A DNA stretch of 64,000 bases from Streptomyces sp. Go-475 (GCF_003330845.1 NZ_CP026121.1:3577501-3641500); one strand, 5' to 3'; counted from the stretch's first letter, positions 25,594 through 35,551 are shown. A program made the numbers and translations. Notes: generated by a model from the sequence alone, not told the origin.

Positions 25594-26340
25594 TTGAGCG
25601 TTCCGTACGAGACGGCAGCGTACGAACCCCACGACTCGCCCGAGTCTCCGGAGGAGCACCTCGCGCGACTCCTCGGCCGTGCCCTGAACTCCTTCGAGTT
25701 GCCGGACGAGACGATAAGGCTGCTGGACTGCGCGCTGGCGCACGACGGTTCGCTGCACTCCGCGCACCACAGCGCGGGCCTGCACCGCGAGACGTACCGG
25801 CACACCTGGCTGCTCGCCGACGGCTCGGCGCTCACCCTGTGGGAGCTCGTCCACAACACCGCGCCGGGCAGCGAGCCGCAGCACGAGGTGTACGTCGACG
25901 AGGAGGAGCTGCGCGCCGCCACCACGCGGCTGCCGCTGCCCCCGGACGCCCCGGACTTCGAACTGCCGGTGACGGTCCAGCTGTCCCCGGTCGCCACGCC
26001 GCGGCACGCCTACGCCCGGGACGACTCGGCGGACCACGCGCGCCGTTTACTGCGCCGGGCGGAGAACGCGGACCGGCCGGGCGCGGACACGGCGGCCCTG
26101 CTGGCCACGGCGTCCGGGCACCAGATCACCCAGGCCTTCGGCCGCCCGTGCCGCGCGGGCCGGGCGGGGCTGGGCTTCTCCCTCTACGAGCACGCGTTCC
26201 TGCTGCGTGACGGCGCGGAGATCTCCCTCTGGGAGGTCGAGCACACGGCGACGCCGGACGGGCGGCACATGTGCGAGGTGTACGCCAGCGAGGACGCGGC
26301 GCGCGAGGCGATGGAGCGGCGGGCGGCCCAGCTCTCCTGA
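25594..26340 (+). CDS. DUF6227-type Streptomyces protein with a TTA codon
   Basis: A 248-residue protein built of two similar halves: HHSAGLHRETYRHTWLLADGSALTLWELVH ... HEVYVDEEELRAA and FSLYEHAFLLRDGAEISLWEVEH ... CEVYASEDAAREA (only short parts quoted as a guide). This internal duplication is easy to see. I recognise it from memory as the Streptomyces family DUF6227; no function is known. Codon 152 (26047-26049) is TTA, so translation should depend on the bldA tRNA. TTG start with GGGAG 6 nt upstream and a palindrome at 25522. Confidence 0.8.
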   Translation: MSVPYETAAYEPHDSPESPEEHLARLLGRALNSFELPDETIRLLDCALAHDGSLHSAHHSAGLHRETYRHTWLLADGSALTLWELVHNTAPGSEPQHEVYVDEEELRAATTRLPLPPDAPDFELPVTVQLSPVATPRHAYARDDSADHARRLLRRAENADRPGADTAALLATASGHQITQAFGRPCRAGRAGLGFSLYEHAFLLRDGAEISLWEVEHTATPDGRHMCEVYASEDAAREAMERRAAQLS

Positions 26341-26355
26341 GGCAGGCCCCAGACC

Positions 26356-26514
26356 CTAGACGTCTCTGTCGCCGAGCTGACGGACCAGCTCGTCGAAGGC
26401 GTCTCTCTCCTCGGAGGTCAGCTCCACGAACTCCGACCGGGGGCCCGACTGCCGCTGCTGCGGGAGGGCGGGGAGGGGGTGGCCTTCGGGCCATCGGGAG
26501 ACGTGCTCGGGCAT
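26356..26514 (-). CDS. Small hypothetical protein, 52 residues
   Basis: A short minus-strand gene from ATG 26514 to TAG 26356, beginning MPEHVSRWPEGHPLPALPQQ and ending ERDAFDELVRQLGDRDV. The C-terminal half is a charged amphipathic helix. It converges on the DUF6227 gene with a 15-bp gap and lies downstream of the terminator at 26531-26560. Function unknown. Confidence 0.5.
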   Translation of the reverse strand: MPEHVSRWPEGHPLPALPQQRQSGPRSEFVELTSEERDAFDELVRQLGDRDV

Positions 26515-26530
26515 GCGCCCCAGTAGACAC

Positions 26531-26560
26531 CACGGCCCGGGACTTCGGTCCCGGGCCGTG
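26531..26560 (-). terminator. Strong TTCG-loop terminator after fruA
   Basis: CACGGCCCGGGAC and GTCCCGGGCCGTG form perfect 13-bp arms around a TTCG tetraloop, 64 bp beyond the fruA stop, between fruA and the small minus-strand gene. Confidence 0.85.
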
Positions 26561-26624
26561 ATTTTCGTGATCTATCTCGCAGGTGGCATGAACGGGTCAC
26601 AGTGCCCCAAAGGGGCCCAGGTCC

Positions 26625-28697
26625 CTACGCCGCCACCGGCTGCTTCCGCTCCGCCGCCTGGGCCGCGGTGCCCTCGCCGGAGGCCGGTGCGGCGCCGGGG
26701 GCCTGCTTGCGCATGCCCTTCAGGACGATCACCAGGGCGGCGGTGACGCAGACGCCCGCGGCGATGGCGACCAGGTAGAGGAGCGGGTTGCCGATCAGCG
26801 GGACCACGAAGATGCCGCCGTGCGGGGCGCGCAGGGTGGCGCCGAAGGCCATCGACAGGGCGCCGGTGATCGCGCCGCCCGCCATCGAGGCGGGGATGAC
26901 GCGCAGCGGGTCGGCCGCGGCGAAGGGGATCGCGCCCTCGGAGATGAAGGAGGCGCCGAGCACCCAGGCCGCCTTGCCGTTCTCGCGCTCGGTCTGCGTG
27001 AAGAGCTTGCCGCGCACGGTCGTCGCCAGGGCCATCGCCAGCGGCGGGACCATGCCGGCCGCCATCACCGCGGCCATGATCTTCATCGCGGAGTCGCTGG
27101 GGCTGGACACCGCGATGCCGGCGGTGGCGAAGGTGTAGGCGACCTTGTTGACGGGACCGCCGAGGTCGAAGCACATCATCAGGCCGAGCAGGGCGCCGAG
27201 CAGGATGGCGTTGGAGCCGGACAGGCCGTTCAGCCAGTCGGTCATGCCCTTCTGCGCGGAGGCGATGGGCTTGCCGATGACCACGAACATCAGGAACCCG
27301 ACGATCGCGGATGAGATCAGCGGGATCACCACCACCGGCATGATGCCGCGCAGCGCCGCCGGGACGTTCACCTTCTGGATCGCCAGCACCACACCGCCGG
27401 CGATGAGACCCGCCGCGAGACCGCCGAGGAAGCCGGCGCTGATGGTGGACGCGATCATGCCGCCCACGAACCCGGGGACCAGGCCGGGCCTGTCCGCCAT
27501 GCCGTAGGCGATGTACCCCGCCAGCACCGGGACGAGGAAGCCGAACGCCACGGCGCCGATCTGGAACAGCAGGGCCGCCCAGCTGCCCGTCTGGGTCCAC
27601 ACGAAGTGTTCCATGACCGAGGGCGCCGTCTTGACCTCGTAGCCGCCGATCGCGAAGCCGAGGGCGATGAGCAGACCGCCCGCCGCGACGAACGGCACCA
27701 TGTAACTGACGCCGGACATCAGCCACTTGCGCAGCTTGGTGCCGTAGCCCTCGCCGGAGTCGCCGGAGCGCTCCACCGGGGTGGCCGGGGCGGAGCCGGA
27801 GGTGACCTCGCCGCGTGCGGCCTTCTCGCGGACCTCGGCGATGAGTTCCGCGGGGCGGTTGATGCCCGCCTTCACGCCGACGTCGACGGTCGGCTTGCCG
27901 GCGAACCGCTCCTTCTCCCGCACGGGCACGTCGTGGGCGAAGATCACGCCGTCCGCCGCCGCGATGACCGCGGGGTCGACGCGGGTGAAGCCGGCCGAGC
28001 CCTGGGGCTCGACGGTGATCTCGACGCCCGCCGCACGGCCGGCGTTCTCCAGCGACTCGGCCGCCATGTAGGTGTGGGCGATGCCGGTGGGGCAGGAGGT
28101 GACGGCGACGATGCGGAACGGGCGCTCCTCGCCGGGAGCGGCGTCGTCGTCGGTGTCCGTGGCGGCGGCGGAAGAGGCCGCTCCCGCCGACGCCACGGGG
28201 TCTTCGGCACCTGCCGGAGCAGGCGTCTCGGCAGGCGCTTCGGCAGGCGCTTCCGGCTCGTCGCCGCGGATCAGCGCCGCCGCGGCCGCCGCGTCGCCCA
28301 CCGCGCGCAGGGCGTCGGTGAACTCGCTGTTCATCAGCTGCCGGGCCAGGGACGACAGGATCGTCAGGTGGGCGTCGTCGGCGCCGGCCGGCGCGGCGAT
28401 CAGGAAGATCAGGTCGGCGGGGCCGTCCGCGGCACCGAAGTCGATGCCGGCCGCGCTGCGCCCGAAGGCGAGCGTCGGCTCGGTGACGTGCTCGCTGCGG
28501 CAGTGCGGGATGCCGATGCCGCCGTCGAGGCCGGTCGGCATCTGGGCTTCGCGGGCGGCCACATCGGCGAGGAAGCCGTCCAGGTCGGTCACCCGGCCCA
28601 GGGCCACCATGCGCTCGGCGAGGGATCGCGCCGCCGCTTCCTTGGTGTCGGCGGACAGGTCGAGATCGACCAGGTCCGCGGTGATCATGTCGCTCAT
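26625..28697 (-). CDS. fruA: PTS fructose transporter EIIABC
   Basis: A 690-residue fused permease that imports fructose as fructose-1-phosphate. Order is A-B-C. EIIA has the phospho-His site IGIPHCRSEHV (His65). After a Pro/Ala linker (about 148-188), EIIB has AVTSCPTGIAHTYMAAE with phospho-Cys202. EIIC, from about residue 330, has multiple helices and family segments such as GFLVPVLAGYIAYGMADRPG. ATG at 28697 with AAGGAG 6 nt upstream. Last gene of fruR-fruK-fruA. Confidence 0.95.
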   Translation of the reverse strand: MSDMITADLVDLDLSADTKEAAARSLAERMVALGRVTDLDGFLADVAAREAQMPTGLDGGIGIPHCRSEHVTEPTLAFGRSAAGIDFGAADGPADLIFLIAAPAGADDAHLTILSSLARQLMNSEFTDALRAVGDAAAAAALIRGDEPEAPAEAPAETPAPAGAEDPVASAGAASSAAATDTDDDAAPGEERPFRIVAVTSCPTGIAHTYMAAESLENAGRAAGVEITVEPQGSAGFTRVDPAVIAAADGVIFAHDVPVREKERFAGKPTVDVGVKAGINRPAELIAEVREKAARGEVTSGSAPATPVERSGDSGEGYGTKLRKWLMSGVSYMVPFVAAGGLLIALGFAIGGYEVKTAPSVMEHFVWTQTGSWAALLFQIGAVAFGFLVPVLAGYIAYGMADRPGLVPGFVGGMIASTISAGFLGGLAAGLIAGGVVLAIQKVNVPAALRGIMPVVVIPLISSAIVGFLMFVVIGKPIASAQKGMTDWLNGLSGSNAILLGALLGLMMCFDLGGPVNKVAYTFATAGIAVSSPSDSAMKIMAAVMAAGMVPPLAMALATTVRGKLFTQTERENGKAAWVLGASFISEGAIPFAAADPLRVIPASMAGGAITGALSMAFGATLRAPHGGIFVVPLIGNPLLYLVAIAAGVCVTAALVIVLKGMRKQAPGAAPASGEGTAAQAAERKQPVAA

Positions 28698-28732
28698 CGC
28701 GGGCTCCTTAGCACGCGTATCGCCCGGTCAGT

Positions 28733-28800
28733 GGGGTGGGCGGGGGTGGGGGGGGTGCGGTGGGGGTGACGGGGGTGGGAGCGGGGAGTAATGGGGAGGC
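28733..28800 (+). repeat. G-rich tract with quadruplex potential
   Basis: Between fruK and fruA the plus strand carries at least eight runs of three or more G within 68 bp (for example GGGGTGGGCGGGGGTGGGGG). The genes are on the minus strand, so the fruK-fruA mRNA is C-rich here and the template strand could form G-quadruplexes. Confidence 0.6.
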
Positions 28801-28838
28801 TCGCCGCTCACGGGCCGGTCCGGGCAGCTCGAGGTACG

Positions 28839-29786
28839 TCATGACACCGGCTCCTTCAACACTCGGTCCGCCGGGATGTCCGCCGTGACCGTCACCGCGG
28901 CCGGGTCCAGGTCCCCGGGCTCGGGCATGACACTGCCGGGCAGCTGGACGGCCGCCGCGCCGTGGGCGACCGCGGAGGCCAGGGCCTCGGGGCCGCTGCC
29001 GCCGGCGATCAGGAAACCGGCGAGGGAGGAGTCGCCGGCGCCCACGTTGCTGCGGACGGCGGCCACCCGGGCGCTGCCGAACCAGGCGCCCTCGTCGGAC
29101 ACCAGCAGCTGCCCGTCGGCGCCGAGGCTGGCGAGGACGGCCCGGGCACCCCTCTCGCGCAGTTCCTCGGCCGCCTTCACGGCGTCGCCGACGGTGGCGA
29201 GGGGGCGGCCGACGGCCTCGGCGAGCTCCTCGGCGTTGGGCTTGACCACGTCGGGTCGCTCGCGCAGGGCCGCGAGCAGCGCGGGCCCGGAGGTGTCCAG
29301 GGCGATCCGCGCCCCGGCGGCGTGCGTGCGGGCGACCAGTTCGGCGTACCAGGAGGGGGCGAGGCCGCGCGGGAGGCTGCCGCAGCAGGCGATCCAGGAG
29401 GCGTCGCGGGACTGCTGCCGTACGGTCTCCAGGAGCAGTTCCCGCTCGGCGTCGGTGAGTTCCGGGCCGGGCGCGTTGATCTTCGTCAGGACGCCGTCGG
29501 CCTCGGCGAGGGCGATGTTGGAGCGGGTGGCGCCGGCGACGGGGACCGGGGCGACCTCGATGCCCTGCGCGTCGAGCAGGTCGGCGACGAGCGCGCCGGG
29601 GGCGCCGCCCAAGGGCAGGACCGCCACGGTGCGCTGTCCGGCCGCGGCGACCGCGCGCGAGACGTTCACGCCCTTGCCGCCCGGGTCCATCCGCTCGCCG
29701 GTGGCGCGGATGACCTCGCCGCGGTCGAGGGACGGCACCTCGTAGGTGCGGTCCAGGGACGGGTTGGGGGTGACGGTGAGGATCAT
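28839..29786 (-). CDS. fruK: 1-phosphofructokinase
   Basis: A 315-residue PfkB-family kinase converting fructose-1-phosphate to fructose-1,6-bisphosphate. MILTVTPNPSLDRTYEV is the typical FruK N-terminus, DPGGKGVNVSRA is PfkB signature 1 and NVGAGDSSLAGF is signature 2 with the catalytic Asp of GAGD. The ATG overlaps the fruR stop (ATGA). It lies 141 bp upstream of fruA. Confidence 0.94.
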   Translation of the reverse strand: MILTVTPNPSLDRTYEVPSLDRGEVIRATGERMDPGGKGVNVSRAVAAAGQRTVAVLPLGGAPGALVADLLDAQGIEVAPVPVAGATRSNIALAEADGVLTKINAPGPELTDAERELLLETVRQQSRDASWIACCGSLPRGLAPSWYAELVARTHAAGARIALDTSGPALLAALRERPDVVKPNAEELAEAVGRPLATVGDAVKAAEELRERGARAVLASLGADGQLLVSDEGAWFGSARVAAVRSNVGAGDSSLAGFLIAGGSGPEALASAVAHGAAAVQLPGSVMPEPGDLDPAAVTVTADIPADRVLKEPVS

Positions 29787-30544
29787 GCGCGCACTACTTC
29801 CGTGCCGCCGCGCTCGATCGCGACGGTGTCTTCGGGGCTCAGCCCGCTGTCGGTGATCAGCAGGTCCACATCGCTCAGGTCGCCGAAGCGGGCGAAGTGC
29901 TCCTGGCCGTGCTTGGAGGAGTCGGCGAGCAGCACCACGCGGCGGGCGGCGGCCACGGCCGCGCGCTTCACGGCGGCCTCGGCGAGGTCGGGGGTGGTCA
30001 GGCCGTGTTCGGCGGAGAAGCCGTTGGCGGCCACGAACAGCACGTCGGCGCGGATCTCGCCGTAGGCCCGCAGCGCCCAGGCGTCCACGGCGGCGCGCGT
30101 GCGGTGCCGTACGCGCCCCCCGATGAGGTGGAGCTGGATGCCGGGGTGGTCGGCGAGACGGGCCGCGATGGGCAGGCTGTGCGTGACGACGGTGAGCGAG
30201 GCCTCCAGCGGGAGGGCAGCGGCCATCCGGGCCACCGTCGTGCCGGCGTCGAGGATCATCGTGCCCTCGCTCGGCAGTTCCGCGAGGGCCGCCTTGGCGA
30301 TGCGGTCCTTCTCGTCGGCCGCCGTCGACTCGCGCTCGGCGATGTCCGGCTCGAAGTCGAGGCGCCCGACCGGGATGGCTCCGCCGTGCACCCGGCGGAC
30401 GAGCCCGGCGCGGTCGAGGGCCTTCAGATCCCGGCGGATCGTCTCCGCCGTCACCTGGAACTCCTCGGCCAGCGACACGACATCCACTCGGCCGCCGTCA
30501 CGGGCGAGCCGGAGGATCTCCTGCTGCCGCTCCGGTGCGTACAT
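29783..30544 (-). CDS. fruR: DeoR-family regulator of the fructose operon
   Basis: A 253-residue DeoR-type repressor. The N-terminal helix-turn-helix is MYAPERQQEILRLARDGG ... VSLAEEFQVTAETIRRDL, and the C-terminal sensor domain has ILDAGTTVARMA and GGRVRHRT, typical of sugar-phosphate-binding DeoR proteins. It is the first gene of fruR-fruK-fruA and overlaps fruK by 4 nt, so it probably autoregulates the operon with fructose-1-phosphate as inducer (family knowledge). Confidence 0.92.
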   Translation of the reverse strand: MYAPERQQEILRLARDGGRVDVVSLAEEFQVTAETIRRDLKALDRAGLVRRVHGGAIPVGRLDFEPDIAERESTAADEKDRIAKAALAELPSEGTMILDAGTTVARMAAALPLEASLTVVTHSLPIAARLADHPGIQLHLIGGRVRHRTRAAVDAWALRAYGEIRADVLFVAANGFSAEHGLTTPDLAEAAVKRAAVAAARRVVLLADSSKHGQEHFARFGDLSDVDLLITDSGLSPEDTVAIERGGTEVVRA

Positions 30545-30655
30545 GTCTGTTCGCCTCCGCCTCGTGCCCGAACGTGTGGTTTCAGCGGGAGGCTACGCCG
30601 AGATTTCCGCAAAGTAAACAGGTTCGGACCCAATCGGGCATGATCAGAAATGCAG

Positions 30656-30686
30656 ACGGGCCCGGCACCCGAGATGCCGAGCCCGT
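30656..30686 (-). terminator. Terminator after MFS exporter gene
   Basis: ACGGGCCCGGCA and TGCCGAGCCCGT form 12-bp arms with one mismatch around a 7-nt loop, 25 bp beyond the stop of the minus-strand MFS gene and upstream of the fruR promoter. Confidence 0.65.
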
Positions 30687-30711
30687 TCCCCGCCAGGCCT
30701 GTTCCCCGCCG

Positions 30712-32220
30712 TCAGACCAGCGCCGGTTCCTTCTGCTCCACCACCGGCTGCTCCCCCTCCAGGTGCTGCGCGGGCCGCTTCGGCAGCGCGAACATCAGCA
30801 GGAAGATGGCGCCCATCACCACGGCCACCCAGCCCAGGGCGTTCCGGAAGGCGTCCGCGAAGGCCGGACCCACCTGCTCGGGCCGCAGGTGCTCGGAGAT
30901 CGTGCCGAAGAAGACCACCGACACCAGCCCCAGCCCCAGCGCGTTGCCCATCTGCTGCACGGTGTTGATCAGCCCCGACGCCGAACCGGCGTGCTCGCGC
31001 GGTACCTCGGAGAGGATCGCGTCGGTCAGCGGCGCCACGATCAGACCCATGCCGACGCCCATCACGACGAGCGGCAGAGCCATCTGCCACGGGGTGACGG
31101 CGAGGCCGTAGTGGGCGGACTCCCAGATGTAGAGCAGCACCCCGGCCGCCATCACCAGCGCGCCCGCCTGGAGCACCTTGCGCCCGAAGCGCGGCACCAG
31201 CTGCTGCACCGACATCCCGGCGGCCACGGACACCGCGATCGAGAACGGCACCCCGGTCAGCCCGGCCTTCAGCGGGCTCCAGCCCAGCCCCACCTGCATG
31301 TACAGCGTCCACACCAGGAAGAACACGCCGAGCCCGACACCGAAGACCGTCTGCACGGCGATCCCCGCCGCGAAGCTCTTGACCCGGAACAGCGACAGTT
31401 CGACCAGCGGGGAGCCGTCCCGCGCGCTCTTGCGCCGCTCGTACGCCACCAGCACCGCGAGGACGACGAGCGCGCCGGCCATCGAGACGTACCCCCACAC
31501 CGGCCAGCCCAGCTCGCGGCCACGGATCAGCGGGTAGAGCAGCATCAGCAGCCCCAGCGTCACCAGCGCGACGCCCACCAGGTCCAGCTTCAGGGCCCGC
31601 GGCGCCCTGGACTCGGTGATGAAACGGCCGCCGAGGACCAGGCCGGCGACACCGACGGGCAGGTTGATCAGGAAGATCGAGCGCCAGCCCCACCCGAACA
31701 GGTTCCACTCGGTCAGCAGCGCGCCCAGCAGCGGACCGGACACGGCGCCGAGTCCGACGACCGCGCCGAACAGCCCGAAGACCTTGCCCCGTTCGTGCGC
31801 CGGGAAGGTCGCGTGCACGATCGACAGCACCTGCGGCACCATCAGCGCCGCCATGCCGCCCTGCAGGAAGCGGGCCGCGACCAGCATCTCCGGGTTCACC
31901 GCGAGGCCGCAGAGCGCGGAGGCGACGGTGAAGCCGCCGATGCCGACGAGGAAGACCCGCTTGCGGCCGTGGATGTCGCCGAGCCGTCCGCCGGTGACGA
32001 GCCCGGCGGCGAAGGCGAGGGCGTATCCGGCGGTGATCCACTGGATCTGGCTGAAGGACGCGCCCTCCTCCCGCTGGATCGACGGGATGGCGATATTGAC
32101 GATCGTGACGTCGACGAGGTCCATGAAGGCCGCGGTCATCACGATCGCGAGGGCGAACCAGCGGCGGCGGTCGCTCCCGCCGCCCGCGGTGGTGCTGAGG
32201 GTCTGCTCGGTGGAGGTCAT
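30712..32220 (-). CDS. DHA2-type (EmrB/QacA) multidrug MFS exporter
   Basis: A 502-residue 14-helix drug:proton antiporter. DLVDVTIVNIAIPSI in TM1 is DHA2 motif D1, GRLGDIHGRKRVFLVG is motif A, and GPLLGALLTEWNLFGWGWRSIFLINLPVG (only GPLLGALLTEW and WRSIFLINLPVG matter) is motif C plus TM5-6. ATG at 32220. It diverges from the WYL-domain regulator with a 62-bp shared promoter region, so that regulator probably controls it. Substrate unknown. Confidence 0.9.
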   Translation of the reverse strand: MTSTEQTLSTTAGGGSDRRRWFALAIVMTAAFMDLVDVTIVNIAIPSIQREEGASFSQIQWITAGYALAFAAGLVTGGRLGDIHGRKRVFLVGIGGFTVASALCGLAVNPEMLVAARFLQGGMAALMVPQVLSIVHATFPAHERGKVFGLFGAVVGLGAVSGPLLGALLTEWNLFGWGWRSIFLINLPVGVAGLVLGGRFITESRAPRALKLDLVGVALVTLGLLMLLYPLIRGRELGWPVWGYVSMAGALVVLAVLVAYERRKSARDGSPLVELSLFRVKSFAAGIAVQTVFGVGLGVFFLVWTLYMQVGLGWSPLKAGLTGVPFSIAVSVAAGMSVQQLVPRFGRKVLQAGALVMAAGVLLYIWESAHYGLAVTPWQMALPLVVMGVGMGLIVAPLTDAILSEVPREHAGSASGLINTVQQMGNALGLGLVSVVFFGTISEHLRPEQVGPAFADAFRNALGWVAVVMGAIFLLMFALPKRPAQHLEGEQPVVEQKEPALV

Positions 32221-32241
32221 ACCGCGAAGCTAGTGGCCCAT

Positions 32242-32260
32242 TAGGTCAGATCTTGTCCTA
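32242..32260. promoter_or_regulatory. Imperfect inverted repeat between MFS and WYL genes
   Basis: TAGGTCAGATCTTGTCCTA: AGGTC and GTCCT-type arms around an AGATCT centre, midway in the 62-bp divergent region. Likely operator for the WYL/YafY-type regulator; palindromy is imperfect. Confidence 0.4.
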
Positions 32261-32282
32261 CTGCTACGGCATCCTCATCGGT

Positions 32283-33263
32283 ATGACGACGGACACTCCG
32301 GCCCGGCTGCTGACGCTCCTCTCCCTCCTCCAGACGCCCCGCGAATGGCCCGGCGGCGAGCTCGCCGACCGGCTCGGAGTCTCCCGCCGCACGGTCCGGC
32401 GGGACATCGACCGGCTGCGCGAGCTGGGCTACCCCGTGCAGGCCAGCAAGGGCGCCGACGGCGGCTACCGGCTGGTCGCGGGCAAGGCCATGCCGCCGCT
32501 CGTCCTCGACGACGAGGAGGCGGTGGCCATCGCGGTCGGGCTGCGCGCCGGGGCCGGGCACGCCGTGGAGGGCCTGGACGAGGCGTCGGTACGGGCCCTC
32601 GCCAAACTGGAGCAGGTGCTGCCCGGCCGGCTGCGCCACCGCGTGAGTACGCTTCAGGCCGCGACGACCCCGCTGACCAGCGGGGACGGGCCGAGCATCG
32701 CGCCCGAGACCCTGACCGTCATGGCCTCCACGGTGGCCGGGCACGAGCGGCTGCGCTTCGCCTACCGCGCGGCGGACGGCACCGAGTCCCGTCGCCTGAC
32801 GGAGCCGTACCGGCTGGTGTCGACCGGGCGGCGCTGGTACCTGGTGGCGTACGACATCGACCGGGACGACTGGCGGACGTTCCGGGTCGACCGGGTGAGC
32901 GAACCGTTCGCCACCGGCGCGCGGTTCGTGCCGCGCGAGCTGCCGACGGGGAGTGCGGCGGAGTACCTGCGGCAGTCGATGCAGCGGCAGCAGGAGTCCT
33001 ACGACTTCGAGGTCGTGTTCGCCGCGCCGGCCGACTTCGTCGCCGCGCGGCTGCCGAAGTGGCTGGGCACGCCCGAGCCGCTGGACGAGAACAGCAGCCT
33101 GCTGCGGGGGTCCGTGGGGGACGCCGTGCAGTGGGTGGCGTTCCGCCTCGCGATGCTGGAGTGCGACTTCGCGGTCCGACGCCCGGAGGAACTGGTGACG
33201 GCGGTCCGGGAGTTGGGCGCACGGCTGAGCAGGGCGGCGGAGGGAACGACCGGCAGGGCATGA
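32283..33263 (+). CDS. WYL-domain (YafY-type) transcriptional regulator
   Basis: A 326-residue regulator with an N-terminal HTH_11 domain (LADRLGVSRRTVRRDIDRLRELGY) and a WYL domain (TGRRWYLVAYDIDRDDWRTFRVDR, with the W-Y-L triad near residue 182), then a C-terminal WCX region. Start ATG 32283. Divergent from the MFS exporter and probably its regulator; WYL proteins sense small ligands or nucleic acids. Confidence 0.9.
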   Translation: MTTDTPARLLTLLSLLQTPREWPGGELADRLGVSRRTVRRDIDRLRELGYPVQASKGADGGYRLVAGKAMPPLVLDDEEAVAIAVGLRAGAGHAVEGLDEASVRALAKLEQVLPGRLRHRVSTLQAATTPLTSGDGPSIAPETLTVMASTVAGHERLRFAYRAADGTESRRLTEPYRLVSTGRRWYLVAYDIDRDDWRTFRVDRVSEPFATGARFVPRELPTGSAAEYLRQSMQRQQESYDFEVVFAAPADFVAARLPKWLGTPEPLDENSSLLRGSVGDAVQWVAFRLAMLECDFAVRRPEELVTAVRELGARLSRAAEGTTGRA

Positions 33264-33358
33264 CCGTCGCGCCCGGGCTCCCGAGTCGTGGTCCCGGACC
33301 GCTGTCTTGCGCCGCCGGCGTCACGGCCGGGAGCGCCCTGCCGCCGCCATCAGCCCCC

Positions 33359-34069
33359 CTACGCCCCCCACGGAAAGTCCCGAAGCGCCGCGAGGTTGCG
33401 CAGCGCCAGTTCCGCCGGGCTGCCCGGGCCCTCCACGGGCCCGTCCCCCTCGGCCCAGCCCTCCAGGGCGGCCCGTACGGCGGCGCTCGCGACGGCGGCG
33501 GCGAAGCGCGGTTGCGGCACGGCGCGGGCCTCGGGTCCCGGCGTGGGGGCAACGTTGTCGCCGTCGCCCTCCCCCGCAGAGCCCCCGGCGGCAGGCCCGA
33601 CACGTGTCACCCGTTCCGCCAGGACCTCCCCCAGCATGCGTTCCGACCCCTGGCACACCTCCGCCCACACCCTGCGCAGGGACGGGTTCGCCTCGGCCAG
33701 GCGCAGGAGCGTGCGGACCCACTCCCAGGAGGACGCCGAGACGCCGACGCCCGGCGTGAGGGTGTGGCGGACCCCCTCCTCCAAAGCCTGGAGGACGCCC
33801 GCCTCGGCGGGAGCGGCCCGCACCGCCGCCACCCAGCGCTGGGCGCCGGCGGCGTAGAGCGGGGCGACGGCCTCCTCCTTGGTCGCGAAGTACCGGTAGA
33901 AGGTGCGCGGGGCGATGCCGGCGGCCTGGGCGATGTCCTCCGCGCGGGTGGCGCGCAGGCCGTGCCGTACGAAGAGACCGGCCGCCGCACGGGCGATCTC
34001 CATCCGCGTCTCGGCCTTGCGCCGCTCGGTCAGAGAGGCGTGCGGCGGGGTCGGGGTGGTGCTGCTCAC
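33359..34069 (-). CDS. TetR-family regulator next to hrdD
   Basis: A 236-residue TetR protein. The helix-turn-helix is ATRAEDIAQAAGIAPRTFYRYFATKEEAV near residues 38-66. The C-terminal domain is long and contains a Gly/Pro-rich loop (GPAAGGSAGEGDGDNVAPTPG). The start is uncertain: GTG 34069 or GTG 34096, neither with a good ribosome site. From memory, S. coelicolor SCO3201, a TetR protein affecting development when overproduced, occupies the same place beside hrdD. An inverted repeat at 34100 is a candidate autoregulatory site. Confidence 0.85.
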   Translation of the reverse strand: MSSTTPTPPHASLTERRKAETRMEIARAAAGLFVRHGLRATRAEDIAQAAGIAPRTFYRYFATKEEAVAPLYAAGAQRWVAAVRAAPAEAGVLQALEEGVRHTLTPGVGVSASSWEWVRTLLRLAEANPSLRRVWAEVCQGSERMLGEVLAERVTRVGPAAGGSAGEGDGDNVAPTPGPEARAVPQPRFAAAVASAAVRAALEGWAEGDGPVEGPGSPAELALRNLAALRDFPWGA

Positions 34070-34099
34070 GCCCGGCAGGCTATGCCCATGTGACACAAT

Positions 34100-34113
34100 C
34101 TGCCATCTGGCAG
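34100..34113. promoter_or_regulatory. CTGCCA-N2-TGGCAG inverted repeat upstream of TetR gene
   Basis: Perfect 6-bp arms around TC, 30 bp upstream of the GTG at 34069. Position suits an autoregulatory TetR operator. It touches the hairpin at 34113-34143. Confidence 0.4.
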
Positions 34114-34143
34114 GCCACCCCGTGGTTCAGGTACGGGGTGGCC
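34113..34143. terminator. Hairpin between hrdD and TetR genes
   Basis: GGCCACCCCGT and ACGGGGTGGCC form perfect 11-bp arms around a 9-nt loop. Lies upstream of the TetR gene and could stop read-through from hrdD. Confidence 0.55.
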
Positions 34144-34552
34144 CGCCTTCCAGCCCCCTGCCGGCGAGGACGACCGGCATGAAGAGAGCCGGGCCCCGGC
34201 GCCCGGGGGGAGGGACGCCGAAGCCCGGCCTTGGGAGAGTCCCGGCGCCGGGGGGAGTGCGACGGGACTTGGCTCTGCGGGGGGCCAGGGGGGTGACCCC
34301 GGGCCCGAACTGGTGGACCCGGAAGTCTTGTTCCCGGAGCCCCGGGGGTTGAAGCGGCGTTACAACGCCATGTTTGCGCGGTCTTTCGCCACCCGGCGTA
34401 CGCCAGGGCCACCGGGCGTACACTGCCCGTCACCCACAGGCCATGGGAACGAGCGGTGCGCACGGAAGCTCACCATGGTCGCCGGATCGCCGGCCGCTCA
34501 CCGTGCTCGCCGGACCGTGCTCGCCGGACAGCCTCGCCGGGCTGTGCCGGCG
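34144..34552. other. Long intergenic region between hrdD and TetR genes
   Basis: About 410 bp without a convincing gene. It holds G-runs near 34205-34300, a palindrome GGCGTT-AC-AACGCC at 34356-34369, and two tandem copies of CCGTGCTCGCCGGA at 34501-34528 just beyond the hrdD stop. Open frames here have skewed composition and no ribosome sites. Confidence 0.4.

Positions 34553-35551
<999 letters not shown>

Noticed and set aside
34080..34463. A 127-residue minus-strand frame between hrdD and the TetR gene
   Set aside because: Arg/Pro/Gly-rich with no ribosome site and interrupted by clear hairpins; composition typical of non-coding GC-rich DNA.
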